Shown: positions 25,263 to 33,837, counted from the first letter of the stretch. The stretch is 64,000 nt of DNA from Paractinoplanes abujensis (GCF_014204895.1 NZ_JACHMF010000001.1:3720001-3784000); one strand, 5' to 3'. Notes: a model not told the origin generated them from the letters alone. A program made the numbers and translations.

Positions 25263-25856
25263 ATGCCGAGCAACACCCGACGCGCCCGTGAGCGGGCCGG
25301 CACCCGCGACCGCATCGTCGAGGCCGCGCTCACGGTGCTGGAGAACGAGGGCGCCGCCGCGCTGACGATCCGGCGCATCGCCGCCGACGTGGAATACACC
25401 GCGCCGATCGTCTACCAGCACTTCGCCGGCAAGGACGCGCTCGTGCGGGAACTCGTGGGGCACGGATATCGCCTGATGATGGCCGACCTCAGCCGGCTCC
25501 CCGACGAACCCGACATGGACCGGCGCGTGCTGCGGATCGCGCGCGCGTACGTGCGGTTCGCGACCGAGCACCCGCACCTCTACCAGGCCATGAACGACGC
25601 CACAGTGGGCGCGGACGCCCGCCGGCAGGCCGCGGCGCCGGCCATCGGCCTCGTGCAGGAGTTGCTCACCGACTGGTCGCGCGCGCACGGCGTGGCGCTG
25701 GCCGCACCCGACGAGGCCTGCGAGATCGTCTGGGGCGCGCTCTACGGCATCGCCTCGCTCGGAAGCCTCGACTCGCTCAGCCCCGACCGCACCGAACGGC
25801 TCGCCGAGCAGGCCCTCACTGCGATCCTCCAAGGGTGGCGGACCCCGGCGGCATAA
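25263..25856 (+). CDS. TetR/AcrR family transcriptional regulator
   Basis: This 197-residue repressor has a clear TetR helix-turn-helix, TRDRIVEAALTVLENEGAAALTIRRIAADVEYTAPIVYQHFAGKDALV (residues 13-58). The C-terminal domain is of the WHG type (FATEHPHLYQAMNDATVG). ATG 25263 is used, with GGAGAAGTGAGAAG upstream. It is divergent from the Dabb gene, with an operator array between them that implies control of both. The ligand is unknown. Confidence 0.93.
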   Translation: MPSNTRRARERAGTRDRIVEAALTVLENEGAAALTIRRIAADVEYTAPIVYQHFAGKDALVRELVGHGYRLMMADLSRLPDEPDMDRRVLRIARAYVRFATEHPHLYQAMNDATVGADARRQAAAPAIGLVQELLTDWSRAHGVALAAPDEACEIVWGALYGIASLGSLDSLSPDRTERLAEQALTAILQGWRTPAA

Positions 25857-25944
25857 CGAAAAGCTCAGCGCCCTCGACGAGCTCCAGGGCCGTCCGGTGT
25901 CTCCGGTCAGCGGCGGCAGGTCACGTCCGGGGCGGCCCGAAGTG

Positions 25945-26457
25945 TCACTGATCGGTCGGGCGAATCATCTTGCTGTTGTTGATGGCAATGCGCGCGCGGT
26001 CACGGGTCTCCCGGGCCTCCCGGCGGATCCGGGCCGACCGTTGCCGCCAGCCTTCCGGGTCGTCGCCGTGAAACGTGGCGCCCGCGGGTGCCGCGACGGG
26101 GCCGGCGGGTTCGTCCGCCACCACGAAACGGTCGAGCAGGCCGAGCGCCGTCAACACGTGGGCGACGCCGGGGGTCGGGCCGCGCAGCTTCAGCACGATG
26201 CCCGCGGCGTCGGCCGCTTGCCCGCAAGCCAGCAGGGATCGCACACCCGCCGCGTCGATGAAGGTCAACTCGCTCAATTCCAGCTCGACCCGGGCCACCG
26301 CGGCTGCCGACAGCGTTCGCGTGAAGGCCTCGATCAGTCGGGGAGCCGTGGCACTGTCGAGTTCGCCGCCGAGACGGAGGACCAGCATGTCCACGCCGGC
26401 CTCGGCCGAATCGACGTGCAGATGATCGATAGCACCTTCGGATGGCTGCTCGGACAT
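25945..26457 (-). CDS. STAS domain protein (anti-sigma factor antagonist type)
   Basis: This 170-residue protein carries one STAS domain at residues 15-115: LVLRLGGELDSATAPRLIEAF, VELELSELTFIDAAGVRSLLACG. A basic C-terminal tail follows (RQRSARIRREARETRDRARI, about 140-160). STAS antagonists normally present a Ser in a D-S-x-G loop for phosphorylation by an RsbW-like kinase. Here the loop is DAAG, so the site is absent. It may be a constitutive antagonist or act in another partner-switch. Start ATG 26457. No kinase gene is adjacent, but the PP2C hybrid lies at 10-13.8 kb. Confidence 0.88.
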   Translation of the reverse strand: MSEQPSEGAIDHLHVDSAEAGVDMLVLRLGGELDSATAPRLIEAFTRTLSAAAVARVELELSELTFIDAAGVRSLLACGQAADAAGIVLKLRGPTPGVAHVLTALGLLDRFVVADEPAGPVAAPAGATFHGDDPEGWRQRSARIRREARETRDRARIAINNSKMIRPTDQ

Positions 26458-26661
26458 CGTGGGACCGCTCCGGCGGTGACCAGAAGCGCATCCGGCTCTG
26501 TTTTGAACGGCGCGATTCCTCGCAGTGGATGGTACCTCGGGGCGACACAAGCCGGTCAACCCCGAGCCGCGGCTGCTCCACGCGCGAAGACAGCGCGGAC
26601 CGAGCACCAAGCGCGCCGAGCGTTACTTCCACCACTGTCAACGCAGTGATCACCTTGATAG

Positions 26662-26686
26662 GTTCTTGCACATAGTTGGCAAGAAC
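26662..26686. promoter_or_regulatory. Inverted repeat upstream of metal-type ABC operon
   Basis: GTTCTTGC (26662-26669) and GCAAGAAC (26679-26686) form a perfect 8-base inverted repeat with a 9-base spacer. It ends two bases before the AAGGAG ribosome site of the permease gene. The position fits a repressor operator or an mRNA hairpin controlling translation. I do not recognise it as a Fur, DtxR or Zur box, and no cobalamin-riboswitch consensus was seen in the 240 bases upstream. Confidence 0.6.
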
Positions 26687-26698
26687 TAAGGAGTGGCG

Positions 26699-27787
26699 TT
26701 GACTGCCGTACTCTCGGAGGACCGGGAGCAGGATGTGCTCGGGGTCGGCGCCCAACGCCGCCGCACCACGCTCTGGGTCGTGGCGCTGGCCGTCGGCCTG
26801 GTGGTGACCGGGGTGGTGGCGGTCGGCACGGGAGCGATCGCGATCGGCCCGGCCACCGTGGCCCGCATCCTCGCCCACCAGATCTTCGGCCTGGGCGACG
26901 CGACCTGGACACCGCCGCAGGAAGCCATCGTCTGGCAGGTGCGGCTGCCCCGCGTGCTGCTCGGCATGCTCGTGGGGGCCGGGCTGGCCGTCTGCGGTGT
27001 CGCGCTGCAGGCCATGGTGCGCAACGTGCTGGCCGACCCGTACCTGCTGGGCATCAACTCGGGCGCGTCCAGCGGCGCCGCCGCGGCCATCCTGTTCGGG
27101 GCGGGCGCCGGTTTCGGCCAGTACGCCCTGTCGGCCAGCGCGTTCCTGGGCGCACTGGCCGCCTCCCTGCTGGTGTTCCTGATCGCGCGTAGCGGGGGCC
27201 GGGTCACGTCGATCCGCCTGCTGCTGGCCGGCGTGGCCGTCGGCTACGCCCTGTACGCCACCACCAGCTTCCTGATCTTCGCCTCGGGCTCGGCCGAGGG
27301 CTCCCGCTCGGTGCTGTTCTGGCTGCTCGGCTCGCTCGGCCTGGCCCGCTGGGACGCCCTGCTCACTGTGGCCGCGGTGGTCATCGGCGGCACCACGTTC
27401 TTCCTGACCGTCGTGGGCCGGCGCCTCGACGCGCTCGCCGTCGGCGACGAGACCGCGCACACGCTCGGCGTGAACCCGGACCGGTTCCGGATGCGGCTGC
27501 TCGTGATCGTCTCGCTGTGCGTCGGTGTGCTGGTCTCCGCGGCCGGCAGCATCGGCTTCGCCGGGCTGGTCGTCCCGCACCTCGCCCGCCGCCTGGTCGG
27601 GGCCCCGCACGTCCGCGTCGTGCCGGTCGCCGCGCTGCTCGGCGCGATCCTGCTGGTCTGGGCCGACGTGATCGCCCGCGTGCTGCTGGCCCCGCAGGAG
27701 ATCCCGATCGGCATCATCACCGCGCTGCTCGGCGCTCCGTTCCTGTTGATCCTCATCCGCCGACTGCACGCCGGAGGCACCTCATGA
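26699..27787 (+). CDS. FecCD-family ABC transporter permease
   Basis: This permease of about 362 residues has nine to ten membrane helices and the FecCD/BtuC hallmarks: RLPRVLLGMLVGAGLAVCGVALQAMVRNVLADPYLLGINSGAS near the middle, and GSIGFAGLVVPHLARRLVG near 285. It forms the channel for a metal-chelate or vitamin substrate. The start is probably TTG 26699, five bases after AAGGAG (26688-26693). The in-frame GTG at 26693 overlaps that ribosome site and is unlikely. It is the first gene of a four-gene operon with ATGA/GTGA overlaps. Confidence 0.93.
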   Translation: MTAVLSEDREQDVLGVGAQRRRTTLWVVALAVGLVVTGVVAVGTGAIAIGPATVARILAHQIFGLGDATWTPPQEAIVWQVRLPRVLLGMLVGAGLAVCGVALQAMVRNVLADPYLLGINSGASSGAAAAILFGAGAGFGQYALSASAFLGALAASLLVFLIARSGGRVTSIRLLLAGVAVGYALYATTSFLIFASGSAEGSRSVLFWLLGSLGLARWDALLTVAAVVIGGTTFFLTVVGRRLDALAVGDETAHTLGVNPDRFRMRLLVIVSLCVGVLVSAAGSIGFAGLVVPHLARRLVGAPHVRVVPVAALLGAILLVWADVIARVLLAPQEIPIGIITALLGAPFLLILIRRLHAGGTS

Positions 27788-28743
27788 AGAAGTTCGTCGT
27801 CCTGTCCGCCGTTCTGCTGCTCTCCGCCGGATGCGGGGCCGCCGGCGACGGCGTCGCGAGCGAGGCCGGCGGGGGCTATCCGCTGACCGTGAAGAACTGC
27901 GGGGCCGACGTCACCTTCGACCGGGCGCCCGAACGGACCGTGCTGCTCAAGAGCGCCGCCGTGCCCTACCTGCACGACCTCGGCGTGCTCGACCGGGTCA
28001 CCGCTCGCGCCGGGCACTATCCCGAGGAGTACTACGACGACGCCACGCTGGCCGAGCTCGAGAGGATCCCGCTGCTCACCGACAAGACCGACACCAGCGG
28101 GCACCTGCAGATCTCCAAGGAAGTGGTGATCAGTCAGCAGCCCGACCTGGTCTTCGGTGAGGTCGACAACCTGTCGCGCGACACCCTGTCGGCGGTGGAC
28201 ATCCCGCTGCTGGAGGAGCCGGCGATGTGCGCCGGCAACACGGCCGTGCCGACCTTCGACGACATCTATCGGCAGCTGGAAACGTACGGGAAGGTCTTCA
28301 GCCGGCCCGAGCAGGCCAGCACGGCGGCGACGGCGCTCAAGGAGCGGGTCGGCAAGGTGGAGAAGGTCGGCAACGGGCGTACGGCGGCGGTGCTCTATCC
28401 GACAGTCGGGGGCGGGGTGACCTACGCGTACGGGTCGACCAGCATGGCGCATCCGCAGCTGGAGGCGGCCGGCTTCACCAACGCGTTCGGCGAGAGCAAG
28501 GAGCGCGTCTTCGAGGTGACGCTGGAGGAGCTGCTGGGCCGCAACCCCGACGTGCTGATCCTGCTGTACGGCGACGGCGACCCGGCGAAGGTCGAGCAGG
28601 CCGTCACCAGCCTGCCCGGCGCCGAGAAGCTCCAAGCGGTGCAGGACAAGCAGGTCATGACGCAGCTGTTCAACTTCACCGAGCCGCCCTCGCCGCTGTC
28701 GGTCGACGGCCTGGAGCGGATCGCCGAGCGGTTCCAGCAGTGA
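27784..28743 (+). CDS. ABC transporter substrate-binding lipoprotein (class III)
   Basis: This 319-residue lipoprotein (VLLLSAGC lipobox, Cys near 18) is of the FepB/BtuF type. It has NCGADVTFDRAPERTVLLKSAAVPYLHDLGVLDRV, then SKEVVISQQPDLVFG, and a C-terminal lobe ending ADRF-like (DGLERIAERFQQ). It captures the metal-chelate or cofactor and delivers it to the permease. It starts at ATG 27784, overlapping the permease stop, and is followed directly by the ATPase. The ligand is not predictable from the residues I can see. Confidence 0.93.
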   Translation: MKKFVVLSAVLLLSAGCGAAGDGVASEAGGGYPLTVKNCGADVTFDRAPERTVLLKSAAVPYLHDLGVLDRVTARAGHYPEEYYDDATLAELERIPLLTDKTDTSGHLQISKEVVISQQPDLVFGEVDNLSRDTLSAVDIPLLEEPAMCAGNTAVPTFDDIYRQLETYGKVFSRPEQASTAATALKERVGKVEKVGNGRTAAVLYPTVGGGVTYAYGSTSMAHPQLEAAGFTNAFGESKERVFEVTLEELLGRNPDVLILLYGDGDPAKVEQAVTSLPGAEKLQAVQDKQVMTQLFNFTEPPSPLSVDGLERIAERFQQ

Positions 28744-29510
28744 TCCGGGCGGCCGAGGTGTCGTGGCGGTACGGCGCCACGCCGGTGATCGAGGGCGTCA
28801 GCGTGACCGCGCGGCCGGGCCGCGTGCTCGGGCTCATCGGACCCAACGGATCCGGCAAGACCACCCTGCTGCGCCTGCTCTACGGCGCGCTGCGCAGCCC
28901 CACCGGGCGGGTCACCGTCGACGACGACCCGCTGTCCCGGCTGTCCGCGCGCGAGACCGCGCTGCGCATGGCCGTCGTGGTGCAGGAGACCGGCGGCGAG
29001 ACCGCGCTCAGCGTGGCCGAGACGGTGCTGCTGGGCCGGAGCCCGCACCTGTCCACATTTCAGCGTACGGGGAAAACCGACCACGAGATCGCCGCCCGCT
29101 GCCTGGCCCGTGTCGGAGCCACCCACCTCGGGCCGCGCGCCTTCGCCGGGCTGTCCGGCGGCGAACGGCAGCGGGTGCTGATCGCCCGCGCGCTGGCCCA
29201 GCAAGCCACCCACCTGCTGCTCGACGAACCCACCAACCACCTGGACATCCGTTACCAGCACGAAGTCCTGGGCCTGGTCCGCGGGTTGGGGACCTGCTCG
29301 GTCGTGGTGCTGCACGACCTCAACCTGGCCGCCCGCTACTGCGACGACCTCGTGCTGCTCGGCGCGGGTGGGGTGGTCGCGGCCGGAACCGTGGACGAGG
29401 TGCTCGACCCGGCGACCCTCGAACCCGTCTACGGCATCGGGATCAAACGCATCGAGCTCGACGGGCACCTGCACCTGCTGTTCCACCCCTTGGCTCGGGA
29501 GGCCACATGA
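28740..29510 (+). CDS. ABC transporter ATP-binding protein (FepC type)
   Basis: This 256-residue ATPase has Walker A GPNGSGKTT (near 35-43), the Q-loop in VVVQETGGE, the signature LSGGERQRVLIARALAQ and Walker B HLLLDEPTNHLD. The final H-loop is VVLHDLNLA. It energises uptake with the FecCD permease. It starts at GTG 28740, overlapping the binding-protein stop (GTGA), and is itself overlapped by the methyltransferase (ATGA). Confidence 0.95.
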   Translation: MIRAAEVSWRYGATPVIEGVSVTARPGRVLGLIGPNGSGKTTLLRLLYGALRSPTGRVTVDDDPLSRLSARETALRMAVVVQETGGETALSVAETVLLGRSPHLSTFQRTGKTDHEIAARCLARVGATHLGPRAFAGLSGGERQRVLIARALAQQATHLLLDEPTNHLDIRYQHEVLGLVRGLGTCSVVVLHDLNLAARYCDDLVLLGAGGVVAAGTVDEVLDPATLEPVYGIGIKRIELDGHLHLLFHPLAREAT

Positions 29511-30220
29511 CCACTCAGGACCGGATCAACGACTACTGGACCGGGCGTGCCCCCAGCTACGCCGCCTACCAGCTGCAGCCCGGCCGGATGGCCGACGACG
29601 TCGCGGCCTGGTCGCAGGTGTGGGCGGGCGCGCTGCCGGCGACGCCCCTGGACGTGCTCGACGTGGGCACCGGCAGCGGCCAGGTCGCATCGATCCTGGC
29701 CGGGCTCGGTCATCGCGTCACGGGCATCGACCTGTCCCCCGGCATGCTCGAACAGGCCCGGACCGCGTACGGGAACGTGGATTTCCGCCTCGGTGACGCC
29801 GTCGACCCCGCGTTCGCCGCGGCCAGCCTGGACGCGGTGACGGGCCGATACGTGATGTGGACGCTGCGCGACCCGGAGGCCGCGGTGAAGAACTGGATCC
29901 GCCTGCTGCGGCCCGGCGGCACGGTTGCCGTCGTCGACAGCACCTGGTTCCCGGACGGACCGCAGAACTTCTACGACCCGTCGGTGTGGCAGGCCCTCCC
30001 CCTCGCGCAGGCCACCGACATCAACCAGACCGCCGCCGTGCTGTCGGGCGCGGGCCTGGCCGACGTCACCGTCACGCCGCTGACCGGTATCCACGAACTG
30101 GACGAGAGGTACGGCGTGGCGCCCGGCCACGAGGTCCAGATGCAGTACCTGATCACCGGGCGTGCGCACGCTCGGCCGCGCAGAGCGCCCCGGTCGACCC
30201 GGCCGTCATCGACCAGGTGA
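29507..30220 (+). CDS. Class I SAM-dependent methyltransferase
   Basis: This 237-residue methyltransferase has motif I LDVLDVGTGSGQVASILAGLGH, GIDLSPGMLEQAR, and the later RLLRPGGTVAVVDSTWFPDG. It starts at ATG 29507, overlapping the ATPase stop, so it is the fourth member of the uptake operon and should act on the imported compound or a related intracellular one. The last 20 or so residues (RAHARPRRAPRSTRPSSTR) are arginine-rich and unlike the family. They suggest readthrough into eroded sequence after a normal end at TGR. Confidence 0.9.
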   Translation: MTTQDRINDYWTGRAPSYAAYQLQPGRMADDVAAWSQVWAGALPATPLDVLDVGTGSGQVASILAGLGHRVTGIDLSPGMLEQARTAYGNVDFRLGDAVDPAFAAASLDAVTGRYVMWTLRDPEAAVKNWIRLLRPGGTVAVVDSTWFPDGPQNFYDPSVWQALPLAQATDINQTAAVLSGAGLADVTVTPLTGIHELDERYGVAPGHEVQMQYLITGRAHARPRRAPRSTRPSSTR

Positions 30221-30354
30221 TGCGGGCGACCGACGCCAACGGGACGGGCGGCGAACTCACCGTGACCCTCCCCTCCGACAGCAGCACCGCGCGGGCCGGG
30301 CTCGGTTCCCGGCGTCGCCCGGCACCAGCAGCATCACACCGGGCCGGACGGATC
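30221..30354. other. Coding-like relic between operon and hydrolase
   Basis: No intact gene is present. The plus-strand frame read across 30180-30350 (SAPVDPAVIDQVMRATDANGTGGELTVTLPSDSST) has the high third-position GC of real genes but no start, and no family was recognised. It may be a relic of a lost gene that also altered the methyltransferase C-terminus. Confidence 0.3.
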
Positions 30355-31218
30355 TCAGAGCGCGGTGACGAGCCCGTCGAGCATGCGGCCGAAGGCGCCG
30401 ACCGCCACCGACAGGTGCCCCTCCCCCGGTTCCAGGTGGGCGGTCACCCCGGGCACGTGCGCGGCGAGCCACTTGCCGTGGGCGTACGGCACCATCAGGT
30501 CCTCGCTGCCTTGCCACAGGTGGACCGGCACCGTGATCTCGGCCAGGTCGAAACCCCAGGGCTTGGTGAAGGCGAGGTCGTCGTCGAGCCAGCCGTCGAT
30601 GCCCGGCCGCAGCGCCTCCGTGAAGGCGGCTGTCAGGTCCGCACCGAACTCGTCGGTCAGCACGGCCCGGTCCACCGGGGGCAGCAGGCTCGACAGCCCG
30701 GCGATCAGGCCGGCCGCGTCGGTGTCGCGCATCCCCTCGGCCTCCTTCTCCAGGTAGGGGCGCAGATCCTGCTCGCCGCGCGCGGCCGCTCCGAACTCCG
30801 CGACGTTGTCCTCGCCCATGCCGGCCACGAAGTCCAGACCGTCGGCCCCGTACGGCGCGGCCCCCGCGATCACCAGGGCCCCCGCGACGCGCCCGGGCAG
30901 GCGCGCAGCCGTGGCGAGGGCGTGCGGTCCGCCCCCGGACCAGCCCGCAACCAGGCAGCGCGGGGCGCCGAGGTGGTCGAGCACGTCCTGTACGTCCGCG
31001 ACCACGTCCACCACGGCCCGCCCGGGCGCTCGGGTGGAGGCGCCGTAGCCGGGCCGGGAGAACGTCACGAGCCGCAGGCCCCGCTCGTGGACGGCTCGCT
31101 GCAGGTAACGCAACGGCCGGGCCGCTCCGGGGGTGCCGTGGTGAAAGATCAGCGGCACGCCGCCGGCCGGGCCGCTCACCACTACTTCGAGCTGCCGGCC
31201 ATCGCGGGTGGTAAGCAC
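30355..31218 (-). CDS. Alpha/beta hydrolase
   Basis: This 287-residue hydrolase starts at GTG 31218 after GGAGG. It has [12 protein letters not shown] (oxyanion-hole HGTPG), [10 protein letters not shown], the nucleophile elbow [12 protein letters not shown] (Ser near 96), [10 protein letters not shown] (Asp) and PGEGHLSVA (His). GWSGGGP elbows are typical of the proline-iminopeptidase-like hydrolases common in actinomycetes. The substrate is unknown. It lies 45 bases downstream of the TetR gene on the same strand, so the two may be co-transcribed. Confidence 0.9.
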   Translation of the reverse strand: MLTTRDGRQLEVVVSGPAGGVPLIFHHGTPGAARPLRYLQRAVHERGLRLVTFSRPGYGASTRAPGRAVVDVVADVQDVLDHLGAPRCLVAGWSGGGPHALATAARLPGRVAGALVIAGAAPYGADGLDFVAGMGEDNVAEFGAAARGEQDLRPYLEKEAEGMRDTDAAGLIAGLSSLLPPVDRAVLTDEFGADLTAAFTEALRPGIDGWLDDDLAFTKPWGFDLAEITVPVHLWQGSEDLMVPYAHGKWLAAHVPGVTAHLEPGEGHLSVAVGAFGRMLDGLVTAL

Positions 31219-31263
31219 GGTTGAGCCTCCATCAGTCGATCGGAACGGGGGGAACTCCGGCGT

Positions 31264-31872
31264 TCAGACGGGCGGCCAGTTCCGCAGGGCGGCGTCGATC
31301 ACCTGCTCGAGCTCGGCCCGGCCGGCGCCCCCGGCGGCCTGGACGGCGACGCCGTTGGCGATCGTCAGGACGTATCTCGCCAGCAGCGCCGGGGCGGTCT
31401 CCGGGGGCAGGTCGCCCTGCTCGACGGCGCGCTCGAACCGCTTCGTGAGCTGGGCGTGGGTCTCCTGCCGGGAGGTGGCCAGCAGCTCGCGGATCACCTG
31501 CCCGTCCTCGCCCCCGATCAGCGAGGCCCGGAGGCTGAGGCAGCCCGGCGGGTAGTCGGGCAGGGTGGCGCTGCGCACCGCGCCTTGGAGGAACACCGTG
31601 GCCACCCGCTGGGCGGTCGGCTCGGTCAGCGCCTCGGCACCGTACGACGCGGGCCCGGCGGCGTAGCGCGCCCACGCCTTGCGGAACAGTTCTTCCTTGT
31701 TGCCGAAGGCCGCGTACATGCTCGTGCGATTGATGCCCATGGCCTTGGTCAGGTCAGCCAGGCTCGCGCCCTCGTAGCCGTGCTCCCAGAAGACCCGCAT
31801 CGCGTTCTCGAGGGCCGCGTCGGCGTCGAAGCCCCGCGGCCGGCCGATCGGCGTGCTCCGTTGAATGGTCAC
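31264..31872 (-). CDS. TetR family transcriptional regulator
   Basis: This 202-residue repressor starts at GTG 31872. The helix-turn-helix is GRPRGFDADAALENAMRVFWEHGYEGASLADLTKAMGINRTSMYAAFGNKEELF (residues 10-63). The C-terminal domain has the YPPGCLSLRASLIGG signature of TetR_C_16/YxaF-type regulators. It is divergent from an SDR gene, with palindromes between them. The same operator sequence recurs upstream of the hydrolase/MFS operon at 40.4 kb, which is therefore a predicted second target. Confidence 0.94.
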   Translation of the reverse strand: MTIQRSTPIGRPRGFDADAALENAMRVFWEHGYEGASLADLTKAMGINRTSMYAAFGNKEELFRKAWARYAAGPASYGAEALTEPTAQRVATVFLQGAVRSATLPDYPPGCLSLRASLIGGEDGQVIRELLATSRQETHAQLTKRFERAVEQGDLPPETAPALLARYVLTIANGVAVQAAGGAGRAELEQVIDAALRNWPPV

Positions 31873-31894
31873 GTGATCGAGCTTACCAATTCCT

Positions 31895-31944
31895 TACCGA
31901 TCGATCCAGATGTGCTACGTTACTTCGGTACCGATCAGTCGGTA
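31895..31944. promoter_or_regulatory. TetR operators in TetR-SDR promoter region
   Basis: Two elements are visible. TACCGATCGATCCAGA lies at 31895-31910. TACCGA-TCAG-TCGGTA, a perfect 6-base inverted repeat, lies at 31929-31944. Between them GTGCTACGTTACTTCGGTACCGATC closely resembles the promoter region at 40416-40440. They should bind the divergent TetR protein. Confidence 0.7.
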
Positions 31945-31999
31945 CGGAATTATCGGCAGGCCGAGGCCGTTACGACGGCATCTCTTGAAAGGGATGGAC

Positions 32000-32749
32000 A
32001 TGAGCGAGTTCACCGGAAAGACCGCCCTCATCACCGGCAGCACCAGCGGCATCGGCCGGGCGACGGCCCTGCGCCTGGCCGCCCAGGGCGCCGACGTCGT
32101 GGTGACCGGCCGCGACGCTCAGCGCGGCGCGGAGGTGGTCGACAAGATCAAAGCCGACGGCGGCCAGGCCCGGTTCATCGCCGCCGATCTGACCGACCGG
32201 GCCGACGTGGCCCGGCTGGCCGAGGCCGCCGGGGAAGTGGACGTGCTGGTCAACGGGGCCGCGGCGAACATCTTCGGCCCGAGCGCCGACATCACCGCCG
32301 AGCAGTACGACACGCTGCTCGACAGCAACCTGCGCGCGGTCTTCCTGCTGACCGTCGCCCTGGCCCCCAAGATGGCCGAGCGCGGCCACGGCAGCATCAT
32401 CAACATCAGTAGCGGCTCCGCCGTGATGGGCGACGAGAACAACGCCGTCTACGTCGCCACCAAGGGCGCGCTCAACGCCATCACCCGCGCCTGGGCCGCC
32501 GAGTACGGGCCTTCCGGCGTCCGGGTCAACGCGGTCCAGCCCGGCCCGACGTACACCAGCGTCGGCCCGGTCTGGCTGGACCGGTACATCAACCTCATCC
32601 CGCTGCGCCGCGTCGGCCAGCCCGAGGAGCTCGCCGAGGTGATCGCGTTCCTCGCCGGTCCGGGCGGGTCGTACATCAACGGCGCCACCATTCCCGTCGA
32701 CGGTGGCCTCACCGCGGTGGAGCCCCCGAAGCCCCCGGTGGCCGCCTGA
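32000..32749 (+). CDS. Short-chain dehydrogenase/reductase
   Basis: This 249-residue classical SDR has [10 protein letters not shown] (cofactor motif near 12), a D-L pair in IAADLTD, NGAA in place of NNAG, NISSGS (catalytic Ser), and YVATK (catalytic Tyr and Lys). It is a cytosolic NAD(P)-dependent oxidoreductase of unknown substrate. ATG 32000 is chosen because GAAAGGG ends six bases upstream; ATG 31994 would touch that site. It is divergent from, and probably repressed by, the TetR at 31872. A strong terminator follows. Confidence 0.93.
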   Translation: MSEFTGKTALITGSTSGIGRATALRLAAQGADVVVTGRDAQRGAEVVDKIKADGGQARFIAADLTDRADVARLAEAAGEVDVLVNGAAANIFGPSADITAEQYDTLLDSNLRAVFLLTVALAPKMAERGHGSIINISSGSAVMGDENNAVYVATKGALNAITRAWAAEYGPSGVRVNAVQPGPTYTSVGPVWLDRYINLIPLRRVGQPEELAEVIAFLAGPGGSYINGATIPVDGGLTAVEPPKPPVAA

Positions 32750-32762
32750 CGAGAGGCACGCG

Positions 32763-32799
32763 GGTGGGCAGCTCCCGGAACGGTCGGGAGCTGCCCACC
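32763..32799 (+). terminator. Strong hairpin terminator after SDR gene
   Basis: GGTGGGCAGCTCCCG and CGGGAGCTGCCCACC form a perfect 15-base stem around a 7-base loop. It starts 14 bases after the SDR stop. No T-run follows, as is common in actinomycetes. It may also serve the convergent sigma-factor gene. Confidence 0.85.
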
Positions 32800-32900
32800 G
32801 GGCATGACGCCGGCGCGGCCCGCCGCCATCTCGGGCACGGCGAGTTCGGCCGCACCGAGGCGGCGATGCTCCGGAGCGACCATCAGCGAAGAGATTCCGC

Positions 32901-33446
32901 TCAGCGTGGATCGGCGGGGTCCAGGATGCCGCGGACGGTCCGCAACGCGTAGAACGATCGCGAACGCACCGTCCCCTCGGGAATGCCGAGACTCTCGGCG
33001 ACGTCGGCCACGGAGCTGTCCCGGCCGTAGAGCGCGAGCAAGACCGCTCGGTGCCGCTCGGACAGCCGCGCCAGCGCGTCCCGCAGCACCTGCCGGTCGA
33101 GCAGGCGGTCGACGTCGTCGGGGGCGGCCCCGGTCCACGCCGTGTGGTCGCCGTAGACCTCGGCCGGCCGGGCCATCCGGCTGCGCACCGCATCGATCGC
33201 CACGTTCCGGGCGACGGTGAAGATCCAGCGGCGCCGCGACTCGGCGTCGCCGGGCAAGTCGTCCACTTTGCGCCAGACCCGCAGCATCGTCTCCTGCAGC
33301 AGGTCCTCGGCCGCCTCCGGCTGGCCCTGGGTGAGCCGCACCAGATAACGGCGCAGAGGGCTCGCGGTGGCCTCGAACAGGCCACGCATCCGTTCCTCCG
33401 GGGCCGGAGAATCAATCTCGGGCCGGTTGCCTACGGCAGTGCTCAT
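32901..33446 (-). CDS. ECF-type RNA polymerase sigma factor
   Basis: This 181-residue sigma-70 family protein has region 2 (LFEATASPLRRYLVRLTQGQPEAAEDLLQETMLRVWRKVDDLP, then RRWIFTVARNVAIDAVRSR) and region 4 (LARLSERHRAVLLALYGRDSSVADVAESLGIPEGTVRSRSFYALRTVR). The Y-A-L-R end resembles the SigK/SigL group of actinobacterial ECF factors, which usually pair with an anti-sigma gene. None follows on the minus strand before the convergent SDR, so it appears to be an orphan. Start ATG 33446. Confidence 0.93.
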   Translation of the reverse strand: MSTAVGNRPEIDSPAPEERMRGLFEATASPLRRYLVRLTQGQPEAAEDLLQETMLRVWRKVDDLPGDAESRRRWIFTVARNVAIDAVRSRMARPAEVYGDHTAWTGAAPDDVDRLLDRQVLRDALARLSERHRAVLLALYGRDSSVADVAESLGIPEGTVRSRSFYALRTVRGILDPADPR

Positions 33447-33798
33447 CGCCGGTCATCCCTCCGCGCGGTTCCCGCCACCGGCGGCGAACCGGCCGGTGGT
33501 GTCGCGAACGGTAATGTCCCGGTAGTCCCGGACGAATGAGTCTTAAGGCCCAGAGGGACCCAGGCCGGGCCCGGGGCCGGTGGTCCGGCTCGAGGGGACG
33601 ACGCGCCACGCGAGCAGACCGGCCACCAGCAGCAGGACCGCCGCCACGTACGACGTGATCCCGACATCGAAAGCACCTCACTGACCTCCTCGGACCAGAC
33701 CGCCCGGCACCGGATCCCCGACGGCCGGCGGCCACGTCTCGTTCAGCCCACGGACGTGGCCGTCATCACCCGTTCCGGAGGAAGCCCGGCGAGAAGGG
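33447..33798. other. 350-bp gap upstream of sigma factor
   Basis: No confident gene is present. On the minus strand a GTG at 33647 opens a 34-residue frame (to 33543) containing a hydrophobic stretch AAVLLLVAGLLAW and a basic/proline tail. It could be a very small membrane protein or the end of a lost gene. The rest shows no recognisable signal except the sigma-factor leader. Confidence 0.3.
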
Positions 33799-33832
33799 CA
33801 GGCGGGCCGCCCCGGCCGGAGCGGCCCGCCTG
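33799..33832 (-). terminator. Hairpin terminator after peptidase gene
   Basis: CAGGCGGGCCGC and GCGGCCCGCCTG pair perfectly over 12 bases with a 10-base loop. The hairpin lies six bases beyond the stop of the lipoprotein peptidase gene on the minus strand. No T-run is present. Confidence 0.75.
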
Positions 33833-33837
33833 TCCGG

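Noticed and set aside
26458..26698. Cobalamin riboswitch upstream of the FecCD operon
   Set aside because: No B12-box-like consensus was seen. Only the inverted repeat at 26662-26686 stands out.
32800..32900. Anti-sigma gene after the ECF sigma factor
   Set aside because: The minus-strand translation lacks the HxxxCxxC motif, and no intact frame fits before the convergent SDR.
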